Positions 37,302 to 45,571 of a stretch of DNA of 64,000 nucleotides are shown piece after piece. Each line of letters starts with the position of its first letter. Positions within the stretch are counted from its first letter, which is position 1. Location: NCBI RefSeq assembly GCF_003028855.1, contig NZ_CP028324.1, positions 4,278,001 to 4,342,000 of the forward strand, read 5' to 3'. Under the pieces are notes generated by a model. The model did not search any database. It was not told the origin of the DNA and saw nothing but the letters and a program-made list of their open reading frames with translations. Source of the DNA: Pseudoduganella armeniaca. GTDB lineage: Bacteria > Pseudomonadota > Gammaproteobacteria > Burkholderiales > Burkholderiaceae_D. A program made the translations under genes and the position numbers.

Positions 37302-39698
37302 TCACGGCATGAAAGCCAGCGTGTGCTCGACAGGCCCCGGCAACAGCGGTGTGGGCGTGCCGTTGACCCAGTCGGCATGGCCGGCCAGGAAGAACGGCGA
37401 CAGCGGATGGCCGCTCTGGCCGCCCGGCATATTGAACACGCCCTGCTCTTCCTTGCCCGGCGAGACCGTCAGGCGCTCGGATTGGCCGTAGGTCCGGCCG
37501 GCCACGCGCGGCATGTGGTTGTCCCCGGGCAGCGGGTCGGCCGGGGTGCTCAGCCATTGGCGCAGCGCCGGCACGGCCTGCGCGATCGGATGGGCGATGG
37601 CGGCCCGGTTGCGCGCGCCCCAGGTGGCGTCGCGCAGCGCCGTGCCGTCCGCCTCCAGCGCCGCCACGGTCCGGTCCAGCGCCGCCAGTTGCAGCGCGCG
37701 CCAGCTGCCGTATTGGCGCGGCAGCCAGCCGGCCGGCTGCTCGTCCAGCAGCCGCGCCACCACTTCCGGCCAGCGCCGCTCGGCGGCCGACGCGCCGGCG
37801 CCGCCGGCCAGTTCCTGCATGCGCACGTTGGCGCCGCCGTACAGCAGTTCGTACAGCGACCACATGAAGCCGCGCGCGATGCGGTAGCCGGCCGAGTCGG
37901 GGCTGGCCCGGCCTGTCCAGTTGTCGCGCAGCAGGCGCGCCGTTTCCGCTCGCTTCGGCTGCCCGGCCAGCGCCGCCTGGTCCAGCACCGCCAGGGCGCG
38001 GTCGCGCCAGCCGGCCATGAACAGGGCACGGTCGTCCAGCATGACGCCATACACGGCCCGCTCGTCCGTGCGCGGTCCCAGCGCCGCCAGTGCGTCGCGG
38101 GCCTGGCGCGTGCGCGCGCCCAGGTCGAAGCCGCCGTCGCCCAGCAACGCGGCGCCCGGCCCCGCCAGCTGGCGGCTGTTGGCCGTGACCAGCTGGCCGC
38201 CGGCCGGATTGAGCACGCGCGGATACTCGGGCGGCGTCAGCCAGCCGCGCCAGGACCCGGCGCCGTCGGCCAGCGGGAAGGTGGCATCGGCGCCGCCGGC
38301 GCGGCGCGGCAACGGCCCGGCGATGGTCCAGCCGATGTTGCCGGCGGCGTCGCCGGCGACGAAGTTCTGCGCCGGGATGCCGGCGGTGGCGGCGATGGCC
38401 AGCGCCTCGTCCAGCGTGTTGGCGCCTTCCAGCTTGCGCAAATTGACGTTGACCAGGGCCGTCTCGTGGGCAATCCAGTGCACCGCGTACGTGCGTCCGC
38501 CGGCCTCCATCAACGGCCCCAGCGAGGTGTCGCGCACTTTCAAGGTTTCGGCCGGCGCATCCTTCACCAGGATCGTCTCGGCATGCTCGGTGATTTTCTC
38601 CCATGCGCCATCCAGGCGCACCTGGCCGGGATGCGCCGCGTCCAGCTGCGCCGCAACCAGGTCCTGGTAATCGCCGTAGCTGTTGGTGAACGCCCAGGCC
38701 ACGTGGCCATTGGTGCCGACGATGATGAACGGCGCGCCGGGCAGGCTGACGCCGACCAGGCGACGGGTGCTGCCGTTGCCGTCCGGGACCTGCAACTGCG
38801 CGCGGTACCACGTGTTGGGCAGCTTGATCCCCAGGTGCATGTCGTCCGAGACGATGGCGCCGCCGCCCTGGCTGCGGCCACCGGCCACGGCCCAGTTGTT
38901 GCTGCCGATCGAGGACTGCATGTCGTCCAGCGCCAGCAGGGCCGGATCGGACGGCGCCGCCTGGCCCCACCAGGCCGGCGCCCGTGCCGGCAGCGCGGCT
39001 TGCGGCAGCGGGATGTCGGCGGCATCGAGCGGCGCATCCCAGCGGCTCGCCGTCGGCAGCAGGAACGCCAGCTGCGCCGCATCGGTGTTCTCGCGCAGCC
39101 AGCCGCGCGACAGCTCGCGCGCTGTCGCATTGCCCTGCAGGTCGAGGTACATGGCGAAGATCGCCAGCAGCGTATCGTGGGCCGACCAGGCCCGCGGCTG
39201 CATGCGCAGCAGGCCGTACTCGAAGGGTCGCGTGCCCAGCGCATTCAGGCCGTCGTTGACGCCGGCCGTGTAGCGCTCCAGCAGCTGGCGCTCCGGCGCC
39301 GGCAGGTTCAGGAAGGCGCTCGCGGCGCGCGCGCGGAAGCGGTGCAGCCGGTGCGCGCGGTCCAGCGGCAGCGCCTTGGCGCCGAACAGTTCGGCCAGTT
39401 CGCCGGCCGCCATCCGGCGCAGCAGGTCCATCTGGAAGAAGCGGTCTTGCGCGTGCACGAAACCGGTGGCATAGGCCACGTCCTCGCGGTGGTTGCCCGC
39501 GATCGACGGCACCCCGCGCGCGTCGCGCGTAACGGTGACGGCGCCATGCAGGCCGGGAACGGTGCGGCGGCCGTCCAGCAGCGGCAGGCTGCCGCGCAGG
39601 AAGTACCAGGCCGTCAGGAAGACGAGCGCCAGCAGCAGCGCCAGGCCGATCACGATGCGCTTGGCCCAGCGACGCGCGTCTCTCCCAGCTTTACCCAT
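37302..39698 (-). CDS. Penicillin acylase family protein
   Basis: A 798-residue N-terminal-nucleophile hydrolase, made as a precursor with an N-terminal membrane or signal helix (IVIGLALLLALVFLTAWYFL). The alpha-chain block DVAYATGFVHAQDRFFQMDLLRR and the autocatalytic site SSIGSNNWAVAGG (catalytic Ser at about residue 266, becoming the beta-chain N terminus) are clear. NSYGDYQDLVAAQLD and GNIGWTIAGPLPRR are further family blocks. Members cleave amides such as penicillins or acyl-homoserine lactones in the periplasm; quorum quenching is possible but not shown. Confidence 0.92.
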   Translation of the reverse strand: MGKAGRDARRWAKRIVIGLALLLALVFLTAWYFLRGSLPLLDGRRTVPGLHGAVTVTRDARGVPSIAGNHREDVAYATGFVHAQDRFFQMDLLRRMAAGELAELFGAKALPLDRAHRLHRFRARAASAFLNLPAPERQLLERYTAGVNDGLNALGTRPFEYGLLRMQPRAWSAHDTLLAIFAMYLDLQGNATARELSRGWLRENTDAAQLAFLLPTASRWDAPLDAADIPLPQAALPARAPAWWGQAAPSDPALLALDDMQSSIGSNNWAVAGGRSQGGGAIVSDDMHLGIKLPNTWYRAQLQVPDGNGSTRRLVGVSLPGAPFIIVGTNGHVAWAFTNSYGDYQDLVAAQLDAAHPGQVRLDGAWEKITEHAETILVKDAPAETLKVRDTSLGPLMEAGGRTYAVHWIAHETALVNVNLRKLEGANTLDEALAIAATAGIPAQNFVAGDAAGNIGWTIAGPLPRRAGGADATFPLADGAGSWRGWLTPPEYPRVLNPAGGQLVTANSRQLAGPGAALLGDGGFDLGARTRQARDALAALGPRTDERAVYGVMLDDRALFMAGWRDRALAVLDQAALAGQPKRAETARLLRDNWTGRASPDSAGYRIARGFMWSLYELLYGGANVRMQELAGGAGASAAERRWPEVVARLLDEQPAGWLPRQYGSWRALQLAALDRTVAALEADGTALRDATWGARNRAAIAHPIAQAVPALRQWLSTPADPLPGDNHMPRVAGRTYGQSERLTVSPGKEEQGVFNMPGGQSGHPLSPFFLAGHADWVNGTPTPLLPGPVEHTLAFMP

Positions 39699-39850
39699 CC
39701 CTTATCTCCGCAATGTTTTCATGCGGCGCATCTTGCCAGAAATCCAACGGGAGCGGAGCAAAAAAAGTGTAAGCTGGCGCGGCAAAGATGCCTGGAGTAA
39801 AGTAGCATCATCCACGATCAACCGCGGCCATCCCGCCGCCCGTGACTTTC

Positions 39851-40417
39851 ATGCTGACACCATCGCTCCCGGACAACGAAGGCGCGCGCCTGGCCGCGCT
39901 GCACACGCTGCTGCTGCTGGACACGCAGCCGGAACAGCGCTTCAACCAGATCGTGGAATTCGCCGCGCGCGAGTACCGCGTGCCGATCGCGCTGATCACG
40001 CTGCTGGACGCGGACCGCCAGTGGTTCAAGGCCAGCGTGGGCATGGGCGGCACCTGCCAGACCAGCCGCGACATCTCGTTCTGCGGCCACACCATCCTGC
40101 GCAGCGAGATCATGGTCGTGCCGGACGCAAAGGCCGACCCGCGCTTCCACGACAACCCGCTGGTGGACGGCCCGCCGCACATCCGCTTCTACGCCGGCGC
40201 GCCGCTGATCCTCTCTTCCGGCTATGCGCTGGGCAGCCTGTGCATCATCGACACCCAGCCGCGCGATCCGGCCACGCTAGACCTGTCGATGCTGGCGATG
40301 CTGCGCCACCTGGTGATGCGCCAACTCGAGCCGCTGGCCGCCGCCGGCGACGTCGAGGCGGCGCTGGCCAGGCGGGTCTACAGAGGCTCCGCGCCCGACG
40401 CGTCCCGCGACAGCTGA
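39851..40417 (+). CDS. GAF domain-containing protein
   Basis: A 188-residue single GAF domain. Marks are NQIVEFAAREYRVPIALITLLDADRQWFKASVG near the start, TSRDISFCGHTIL in the middle and IRFYAGAPLILSSGYALGSLCIID late, the pattern of free-standing GAF proteins that often precede GGDEF or kinase domains. Here nothing follows it. ATG 39851 is chosen; an in-frame GTG at 39842 is an alternative and neither has a clear ribosome site. The TGA stop lies in the left arm of a family-2 inverted repeat. Confidence 0.8.
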   Translation: MLTPSLPDNEGARLAALHTLLLLDTQPEQRFNQIVEFAAREYRVPIALITLLDADRQWFKASVGMGGTCQTSRDISFCGHTILRSEIMVVPDAKADPRFHDNPLVDGPPHIRFYAGAPLILSSGYALGSLCIIDTQPRDPATLDLSMLAMLRHLVMRQLEPLAAAGDVEAALARRVYRGSAPDASRDS

Positions 40418-40466
40418 GGCCGTGTCCCACCGCGGGGTCAGTCACCAAAACGGGACACGGCCTCAG
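40414..40466. repeat. Family-2 inverted repeat supplying both convergent stop codons
   Basis: Perfect 15-base arms CTGAGGCCGTGTCCC (40414-40428) and its complement (40452-40466) enclose a 23-base loop with GGTCAGTCACC. The CTGA at each outer end provides the TGA stop for the gene entering from that side: the GAF protein on the plus strand and the PPOX protein on the minus strand. Confidence 0.85.
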
Positions 40467-41347
40467 CGGTTCACCCAGCGCAGCGGCAGCGCTCCGCCAC
40501 GCCAGACGATGCGCCGCGGCGTGAAGCGCCACAGCCGTTCGGCGCCCGGCAACGCGGCATCGTCCAGGATCACTTGCGCGTCGCCACTCAGCTGCAACAG
40601 GTCGCCACGGGCGAAGTCGACGAAGACCAGGCCGGCGCGGCCGTTCAGCAGCAGGTTGCCCAGGGTGTTGAAGAAGCGATTGCCCGGGTAGTCCGGCACC
40701 GTCAACGTGCCGTCCGGCCCGACCTGCACGAAGCCGGGCGCGCCGCCCCGGTGCGAGACGTCCACGCGCCGGCCCGCCGCCGTGTCGGCATAGCTGGCCA
40801 CGAACAACGTGGCCGCCGTGCCGATCAGGTCCCGTTCGCGCGCCCCCAACGCCGCCAGCGCCTGCGCCGGCGCCGGCTCGGCGGGCGCGGCCGACCAGTC
40901 GCGCACCGTTATATATTGCGGGCAGTTGCCAAACGATTCCGCCACGTCCAGCTCATAGCCGCCGGCCACCGCGCGCAGGCTGCCGTTGACGCGGTTGCGC
41001 CGGCGCGTGTGCAGCTCGATGCCCAGCAGGCCGACGGCGGCGCCATCGCGCAGGCCCGCCTTGGCCGGATCGTCCCCTTCGGTGTCCAGCGCGACGCGCA
41101 GGACACGCGGCTCGGGCGAGTATAGGAAACCCGGCGCGCCGGCGCGCAGGGTGGCCCAGGCGTCGCCGGCGTCGTCCACGCTGCCGATCACCGCAAACGG
41201 CAGTTGGGCGAAGAAGTCGCGGTGCTGGTCCGGCATGTAGGGCCGCACGACCTTGCGACCCACTTCCTCCATGCGCTGCTCCAGGCCCACGCTGCGCTGC
41301 AGTGCGCGTTCGCCGTCGTGCCACGGCGATGGCAGGGTGCCGTCCAT
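40463..41347 (-). CDS. Pyridoxamine 5'-phosphate oxidase-like (PPOX) flavin-binding protein
   Basis: A 294-residue protein with two split-barrel halves: FFAQLPFAVIGSVDDAGDAWATLRAGAPGF in the first, and TLFVASYADTAAGRRVDVSHRGGAPGFVQV plus NRFFNTLGNLLLNGRAGLVFVDF in the second. The latter blocks are typical of FMN-binding PPOX family proteins that reduce small molecules or flavins. It sits 2 bases behind the glutathione S-transferase gene on the same strand, so the two form an operon. Exact substrate unknown. Confidence 0.82.
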   Translation of the reverse strand: MDGTLPSPWHDGERALQRSVGLEQRMEEVGRKVVRPYMPDQHRDFFAQLPFAVIGSVDDAGDAWATLRAGAPGFLYSPEPRVLRVALDTEGDDPAKAGLRDGAAVGLLGIELHTRRRNRVNGSLRAVAGGYELDVAESFGNCPQYITVRDWSAAPAEPAPAQALAALGARERDLIGTAATLFVASYADTAAGRRVDVSHRGGAPGFVQVGPDGTLTVPDYPGNRFFNTLGNLLLNGRAGLVFVDFARGDLLQLSGDAQVILDDAALPGAERLWRFTPRRIVWRGGALPLRWVNR

Positions 41348-41349
41348 GG

Positions 41350-41958
41350 TCAGGCCGCCAGCCCGACGGGCGTGCTGGCGAACGGCGCGAAGCCCGGCAG
41401 CGCTTCCACCCGCGCCAGCCAGGCACGCACGTTCGGGTACGGCGCCAGGTCGACATTGCCCTCAGGCGCGCGCGCCGCGTAGCTGTACAGCGAGATGTCG
41501 GCGATCGTCGGCACGTCCAACGCCAGCCACTGGCGCCCTTCCAGCTGCGCCTCCATCAGCGCCAGGATGCGGTGGGCACGCGCCACCAGCGGCGCCATGT
41601 CGTCGCCCCGTCCGAACAGCTGCACGATGCGCGCGGCAGCCATGCCGAACGCCACCTCGCCCGCAGCCACCGACAGCCAGCGCTGCACCGCCGCTTCTTC
41701 CAGCGGCGTGGCCGGCAGCCACTGCGGCGCGTAGCGGCGCGCCAGGTAGACCAGGATGGCGTTGGAATCGGCGATCACATGGCCGTCGTCCTCCAGCACT
41801 GGAATCTGGCCGAACGGGTTGAGCGCCAGGAACGGCGCACCTTTCTGCTCGGCGCGGGTCAGGTCGACGTGCACCAGCTCATGCGGCAGACCCAGGATGG
41901 AGAGGAAGTTATGCACGCGGTGCGCGTGACCGGAGATCGGATGGTAGTGCAGTTTCAT
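41350..41958 (-). CDS. Glutathione S-transferase
   Basis: A 202-residue two-domain GST. The thioredoxin-like N terminus (MKLHYHPISGHAHRVHNFLSILG, then LNPFGQIPVLEDDGHVIADSNAILVYLAR) has the cis-proline loop and glutathione-gamma-glutamyl-binding SNAI segment; the helical C-terminal domain ends in PNVRAWLARVEALPGF. ATG 41958 has AAGGA at the right distance. It is followed by the PPOX gene, a pair that suggests detoxification of electrophiles or quinones. Confidence 0.92.
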   Translation of the reverse strand: MKLHYHPISGHAHRVHNFLSILGLPHELVHVDLTRAEQKGAPFLALNPFGQIPVLEDDGHVIADSNAILVYLARRYAPQWLPATPLEEAAVQRWLSVAAGEVAFGMAAARIVQLFGRGDDMAPLVARAHRILALMEAQLEGRQWLALDVPTIADISLYSYAARAPEGNVDLAPYPNVRAWLARVEALPGFAPFASTPVGLAA

Positions 41959-42299
41959 GGCGATTCCTTGGTGGTGGGCGATGCGACCATTCTGGTCGGA
42001 TCGCACAGGGAATGGAATCGGCAAGCCAAGCAATTCATTCTTCCACTTAGCGCAATAATGTCTGTTCGACACGGTGGTAATGCCTGAAAATCACGTCCAG
42101 TTCGCGGTGTTTGCCGGGCATCGCCCGGTCGCCATCACGGTCGGAGGGTTCTTGTGCACCCGCTGCCGAGCGGCGACTCGTGGCTGACGGGCTTGCCGAT
42201 CACGGCGACTCCGGATGACCAGCGCAGGCTCCTGGCGGAGTATTGCGCTGGGCGGCACCAGGTCGCAGCCTTGGGCGCTGGCGCCGTTGCCCTGGACGC
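41959..42299. other. 341-base interval with no convincing gene
   Basis: The gap between the GST start and the FKBP stop holds only short frames. A plus-strand frame from ATG 42080 (MPENHVQFAVFAGHRP) stops after about 35 codons; a second plus-strand frame from 42154 (HPLPSGDSWLTGLPIT, then LGAGAVALDAYF) runs into the FKBP gene. The two could be a single frameshifted gene relic, but I recognise no family. No terminator or clear promoter was found. Confidence 0.35.
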
Positions 42300-42740
42300 C
42301 TACTTCACGTCGAGCAGCTCGACCTCGAAGAGCAGGTTGGCATTGGGCGGAATCGGTCCCGCGCCGCTGGCGCCATAGCCCATCGCGGCCGGCACGATCA
42401 GCGTGCGCTTGCCGCCCACCTTCATGCCCTGCACGCCTTCGTCCCAGCCCTGGATCACCTGGCCGGCCCCCAGCCGGAAGCTGAACGGATCGCGCCCGCG
42501 CGACGAGTCGAACTGCGCGCCGTGCTGCAAGTCCGCATTGGGCGCATACAGCCAGCCAGTGTAATGGACGACGGCCGTGCTGCCGGCCAGCGCTTCCTTG
42601 CCGGTGCCCGGCACGGTATCGATCTTCTGCAGCGCGACCGGGGTCGCGTCCGCCGGTTTCGGTGCCTCGGCGCGATTGCAGCCGGCCAGCGCCAGGGTCA
42701 GGCCCAGGCCGAGCAGGCAGCTGGAAATCAGTTTTTTCAT
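42300..42740 (-). CDS. FKBP-type peptidyl-prolyl isomerase lipoprotein
   Basis: A 146-residue protein with a lipoprotein signal peptide (lipobox LALAGC, Cys at about residue 21) and an FKBP domain (VVHYTGWLYAPNADLQHGAQFDSSRGRDPF, FRLGAGQVIQGWDEGVQGMKVGGKR, PAAMGYGASGAGPIPPNANL). It would catalyse cis-trans proline isomerisation in the periplasm, tethered to the outer or inner membrane. The ATG overlaps the frameshifted end of the PAS kinase gene by 4 bases. Confidence 0.93.
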   Translation of the reverse strand: MKKLISSCLLGLGLTLALAGCNRAEAPKPADATPVALQKIDTVPGTGKEALAGSTAVVHYTGWLYAPNADLQHGAQFDSSRGRDPFSFRLGAGQVIQGWDEGVQGMKVGGKRTLIVPAAMGYGASGAGPIPPNANLLFEVELLDVK

Positions 42741-44299
42741 CGGGATCCTTGTTGAGTGAAAGGCCGTCGCAGCATACAGGGCGCCGGCCCGCCTGCCAAT
42801 GGGCCGCTACCCGGGCGGCGCCCGCGGCGGCAGGCGCAAGGTGAAGACGCTGCCCTCCCCACCGCGCTGCGCACGGCGATGCCGCCGCCGATCAGCGCCG
42901 CCAGGCGCTCGCTCAGGTGCAGCCCCAGCCCCGTGCCTTCGAACTGGCGCGTGGTGCCCTGGTCCAGCTGGGTGAAAGGCTGGAACAGCAGCGCCAGCTG
43001 ATCCGGCGCGATGCCGATGCCGGTGTCGATCACGTCGATGACGATGGCCTCGGCCGGCTCGTCCTCGAAGCGCGCCTCCAGCCGCACGCCACCCCGCTCG
43101 GTGAACTTGATCGCGTTGTTCAGCAGGTTGATGACGATCTGCTGCACGGCGCGCCGGTCGGTGTGGACGGGCATCGGCCGCGCCGGCAAGCGCACCTCCA
43201 GCGCCAGGCCCTTCTGCCGCGCCAGCGGCGCGAACATGGCAGCCACGCTGTCGAGCAAGGCGCGGCAATCGAACGGTTCATGGTTCAGGTCCACCTTGCC
43301 GGAGGCGATCTTGGTGATGTCGAGGATATCGTTGATCAGCGACAGCAGGTGGCGCGCGCTGGACTGGATCGTGCGCAGCTGGTGCGCCTGCTCGTCGTTG
43401 ACGGGGCCGGGCAGCTGCATCAGCAAGGTGCCGGTAAAACCGATGATGGCGTTCAGCGGCGTGCGCAGCTCGTGCGACATGCTGGACAAGAATTGGTCCT
43501 TGGCCTGGCTGGCGGCCGCCAGCTCGGCATTCTTTTCCTGCAGCGCCAGTTCGATGCGCTTGCGCTCGCCGATGTCGCGGATCGCGCTCATCACCAGCAC
43601 TTCGTCCTCGACCGGCACCGGCGACAGGCTGATCTCGACCGGAAACTCCGCCCCGTCCGCGCGCAGGCCATACAGTTCACGGCCGAATCCCATCGGCCGT
43701 ACCTTCGGTTCCAATGCATAGGCCACGCGCTGCGCCACGTGCGGTCCGCGGTAGCGTTCAGGCATCAGGAGCTCCAGCGGCTGTGCGCGCAGCGCGCCAT
43801 GCGGATAGCCGAACAGTTCCTCGGCCTGGCGGTTGGCCAGCACGATGCGGCCGGCCGCATTGGCCATCACGATCGCGTCGGGCAGCAGCTCGACCAGGGC
43901 GCCGAAGCGCCCGGCCGCCATCGCGCCGTCGCGCGCCACCTTCAGCCCCGTCACGTCCTTCTTGCTCCACAGGATATGGCGCACCACGCCATCGACATCG
44001 CGCAGCGCCTTGCTGGAGCTGTCGATGTACAGCAGCGCGCCGTTCTTGGCGCGGCGCATCGATTCGTAGTTGGCGGCACCCTGTTCCAGGGTGGCGCGCA
44101 GGATGGCCCGCTCGCCCTCCTGCATCCCCGGCGGCACGATCAGCCGCGCCAGGGTGGCGCCCACGGCCTCCGCCGCCGTATAACCGAATACCGCCTCGGC
44201 GCCGCGCGTCCAGTGCAACACCACGCCGTCGGGCGTCGTGACGATCAGCGCGTCCGGCGTCTCATCCAGGATCAACTGGTCAAAATCGGTAGGGCTCAT
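42737..44299 (-). CDS. PAS-domain sensor histidine kinase with a frameshifted C terminus
   Basis: A 520-residue cytoplasmic kinase. Two PAS domains (starting LILDETPDALIVTTPDG and LVELLPDAIVMANAAG) precede a HisKA box with the phosphorylated His in LSSMSHELRTPLNAIIGF (about residue 275) and an HATPase with NLLNNAIKFTERGG, DTGIGIAPDQL and GTGLGLHLSERL. After GGGIAVRSAVG the frame departs from family sequence: another frame continues GEGSVFTLRLPP to a stop at 42807. One missing C near 42867 (GTGGGGAGG for GTGGGCGAGG) explains this and replaces the last 12 or so native residues with about 35 others. No receiver is adjacent. Confidence 0.88.
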   Translation of the reverse strand: MSPTDFDQLILDETPDALIVTTPDGVVLHWTRGAEAVFGYTAAEAVGATLARLIVPPGMQEGERAILRATLEQGAANYESMRRAKNGALLYIDSSSKALRDVDGVVRHILWSKKDVTGLKVARDGAMAAGRFGALVELLPDAIVMANAAGRIVLANRQAEELFGYPHGALRAQPLELLMPERYRGPHVAQRVAYALEPKVRPMGFGRELYGLRADGAEFPVEISLSPVPVEDEVLVMSAIRDIGERKRIELALQEKNAELAAASQAKDQFLSSMSHELRTPLNAIIGFTGTLLMQLPGPVNDEQAHQLRTIQSSARHLLSLINDILDITKIASGKVDLNHEPFDCRALLDSVAAMFAPLARQKGLALEVRLPARPMPVHTDRRAVQQIVINLLNNAIKFTERGGVRLEARFEDEPAEAIVIDVIDTGIGIAPDQLALLFQPFTQLDQGTTRQFEGTGLGLHLSERLAALIGGGIAVRSAVGRAASSPCACRRGRRPGSGPLAGGPAPCMLRRPFTQQGSR

Positions 44300-44366
44300 C
44301 GGGGCCTGCCTTGCAAGAATACCGTGCCAGCTTACCGCGCCCGGCCCGGCCGGGGCGCCCCGCAGG

Positions 44367-45509
44367 CTAAGGCAGTACCTCGAACAGCAGCAGTTGCGTC
44401 ACCTGGGTGGCGCTGAAGTTGTCGTCCGAAACCAGCACCAGCGTGGCGTGGCCGTTGGCCAGGCGCGGGCCCCACGTCAGGCCTTCGATATTGTCGACGC
44501 GGGGCAGTGCCAGCGTAGCGAGATCGAGCACCAGGCGCTTGCGTGCCGGGCGTAGCGCCGCGCCCTGCAAGGCCGGCAGCGCGGCCACGTCGGTGGCCCC
44601 GCTCACGTCCGTTTCGTAGATGCGCACATGGTTGCGGTAGACGCCATCGGCGCCCTGCACCGCCGCGCGCTCCAGCACCAGCAGCGTGTCGGCGCCGGTC
44701 GCCAGCACTTCGGCAATGCCGGTTTCCGCCGCCTTGCCGGGGCCCGGGGCCGCCGGAATCGGATCGGCCGGATACGCCACCTGGCGCAGCACCCTGCCGC
44801 TGCGGTCCAGTTGCGTCATGCGGCACAGCGCGCCTGCACTGACCGTCGGCACCGGACCGTCCTGGTGCAATGGCGCTTCCAGCGCGATCCACAGGCTGTT
44901 GCCATCGGGCGCGAACGACAGGCTCTCCAGGTTCAAGTTGTTGCGCGCGCCGATCTTGCCGTCGCGCGAGATGCGCAGCAGCGGCGGCAGCGGCAATTCA
45001 CCCAGCAGGCTGCCGTCGGCGCGCGCATGGCGCACCAGCGGATCGAGGCCGAACCGGCCGTCGCCCTCGCTGGTGGTCCAGATGCTGCCGTCGCGCGGGT
45101 CGACGCGGATCGATTCCAGGTCCAGCACCGTGCCGCCGTCGGTGGCGAAATGACCCACGTCGGGGTGCGGACTGCCGTCGGCCTGGCGCAGCACCTGCAT
45201 GCCCGTCAGCTGGACCGGACCCAGCCCCGCCTTGCTTACCGCCAGCCGCGCCGTGTAGAAGCGCGCGGCCTGCAGGTTGGAGCGGTCGTCGCTGACGATG
45301 ACCCACTGGTCGCGCACGGGATCGTAATCGATGCCGGACAGGCCGCCCACGCTGGTGCCTTCGAAGGGCAGCTTGAAGGCGATGCGCTGTTCGCCGATAA
45401 ACCGCAGTGCGCCGGCCGCATGAGCGCTTTCGCCGCCAGCAGGCGTGGCACAGCCGCACAACAAGCCGGCCAGGCCAAGGGCGGCCGCCAGCATGCTCAA
45501 ACTCTTCAT
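44367..45509 (-). CDS. Esterase-like phytase family lipoprotein
   Basis: A 380-residue secreted lipoprotein. The signal peptide ends in the lipobox GLLCGC. The beta-propeller matches the phytase-like N-terminal (PF13449-type) family: EGTSVGGLSGIDYDPVRDQW, DLESIRVDPRDGSIWTTSEG, NLNLESLSFAPDGNSLWIALE and DNIEGLTWGPRLANGHATLVLVSDDNF. Acidic loops fit calcium or phosphate-ester binding. The activity may be on phosphate esters, but these proteins are poorly characterised. ATG 45509 (MKSLSML) is chosen over the start at 45542 for the signal peptide. Confidence 0.85.
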   Translation of the reverse strand: MKSLSMLAAALGLAGLLCGCATPAGGESAHAAGALRFIGEQRIAFKLPFEGTSVGGLSGIDYDPVRDQWVIVSDDRSNLQAARFYTARLAVSKAGLGPVQLTGMQVLRQADGSPHPDVGHFATDGGTVLDLESIRVDPRDGSIWTTSEGDGRFGLDPLVRHARADGSLLGELPLPPLLRISRDGKIGARNNLNLESLSFAPDGNSLWIALEAPLHQDGPVPTVSAGALCRMTQLDRSGRVLRQVAYPADPIPAAPGPGKAAETGIAEVLATGADTLLVLERAAVQGADGVYRNHVRIYETDVSGATDVAALPALQGAALRPARKRLVLDLATLALPRVDNIEGLTWGPRLANGHATLVLVSDDNFSATQVTQLLLFEVLP

Positions 45510-45571
45510 CTTGACCCGTTTGTATTTCCGCAGACGCGGCATTATGCACGATGGCGGCCACGCCCCTGGAA

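Noticed and set aside
36219..39800. 1193-codon plus-strand open frame
   Set aside because: It covers the antisense of the GGDEF and penicillin-acylase genes, with Arg/Gln/His-rich low-information sequence; a shadow.
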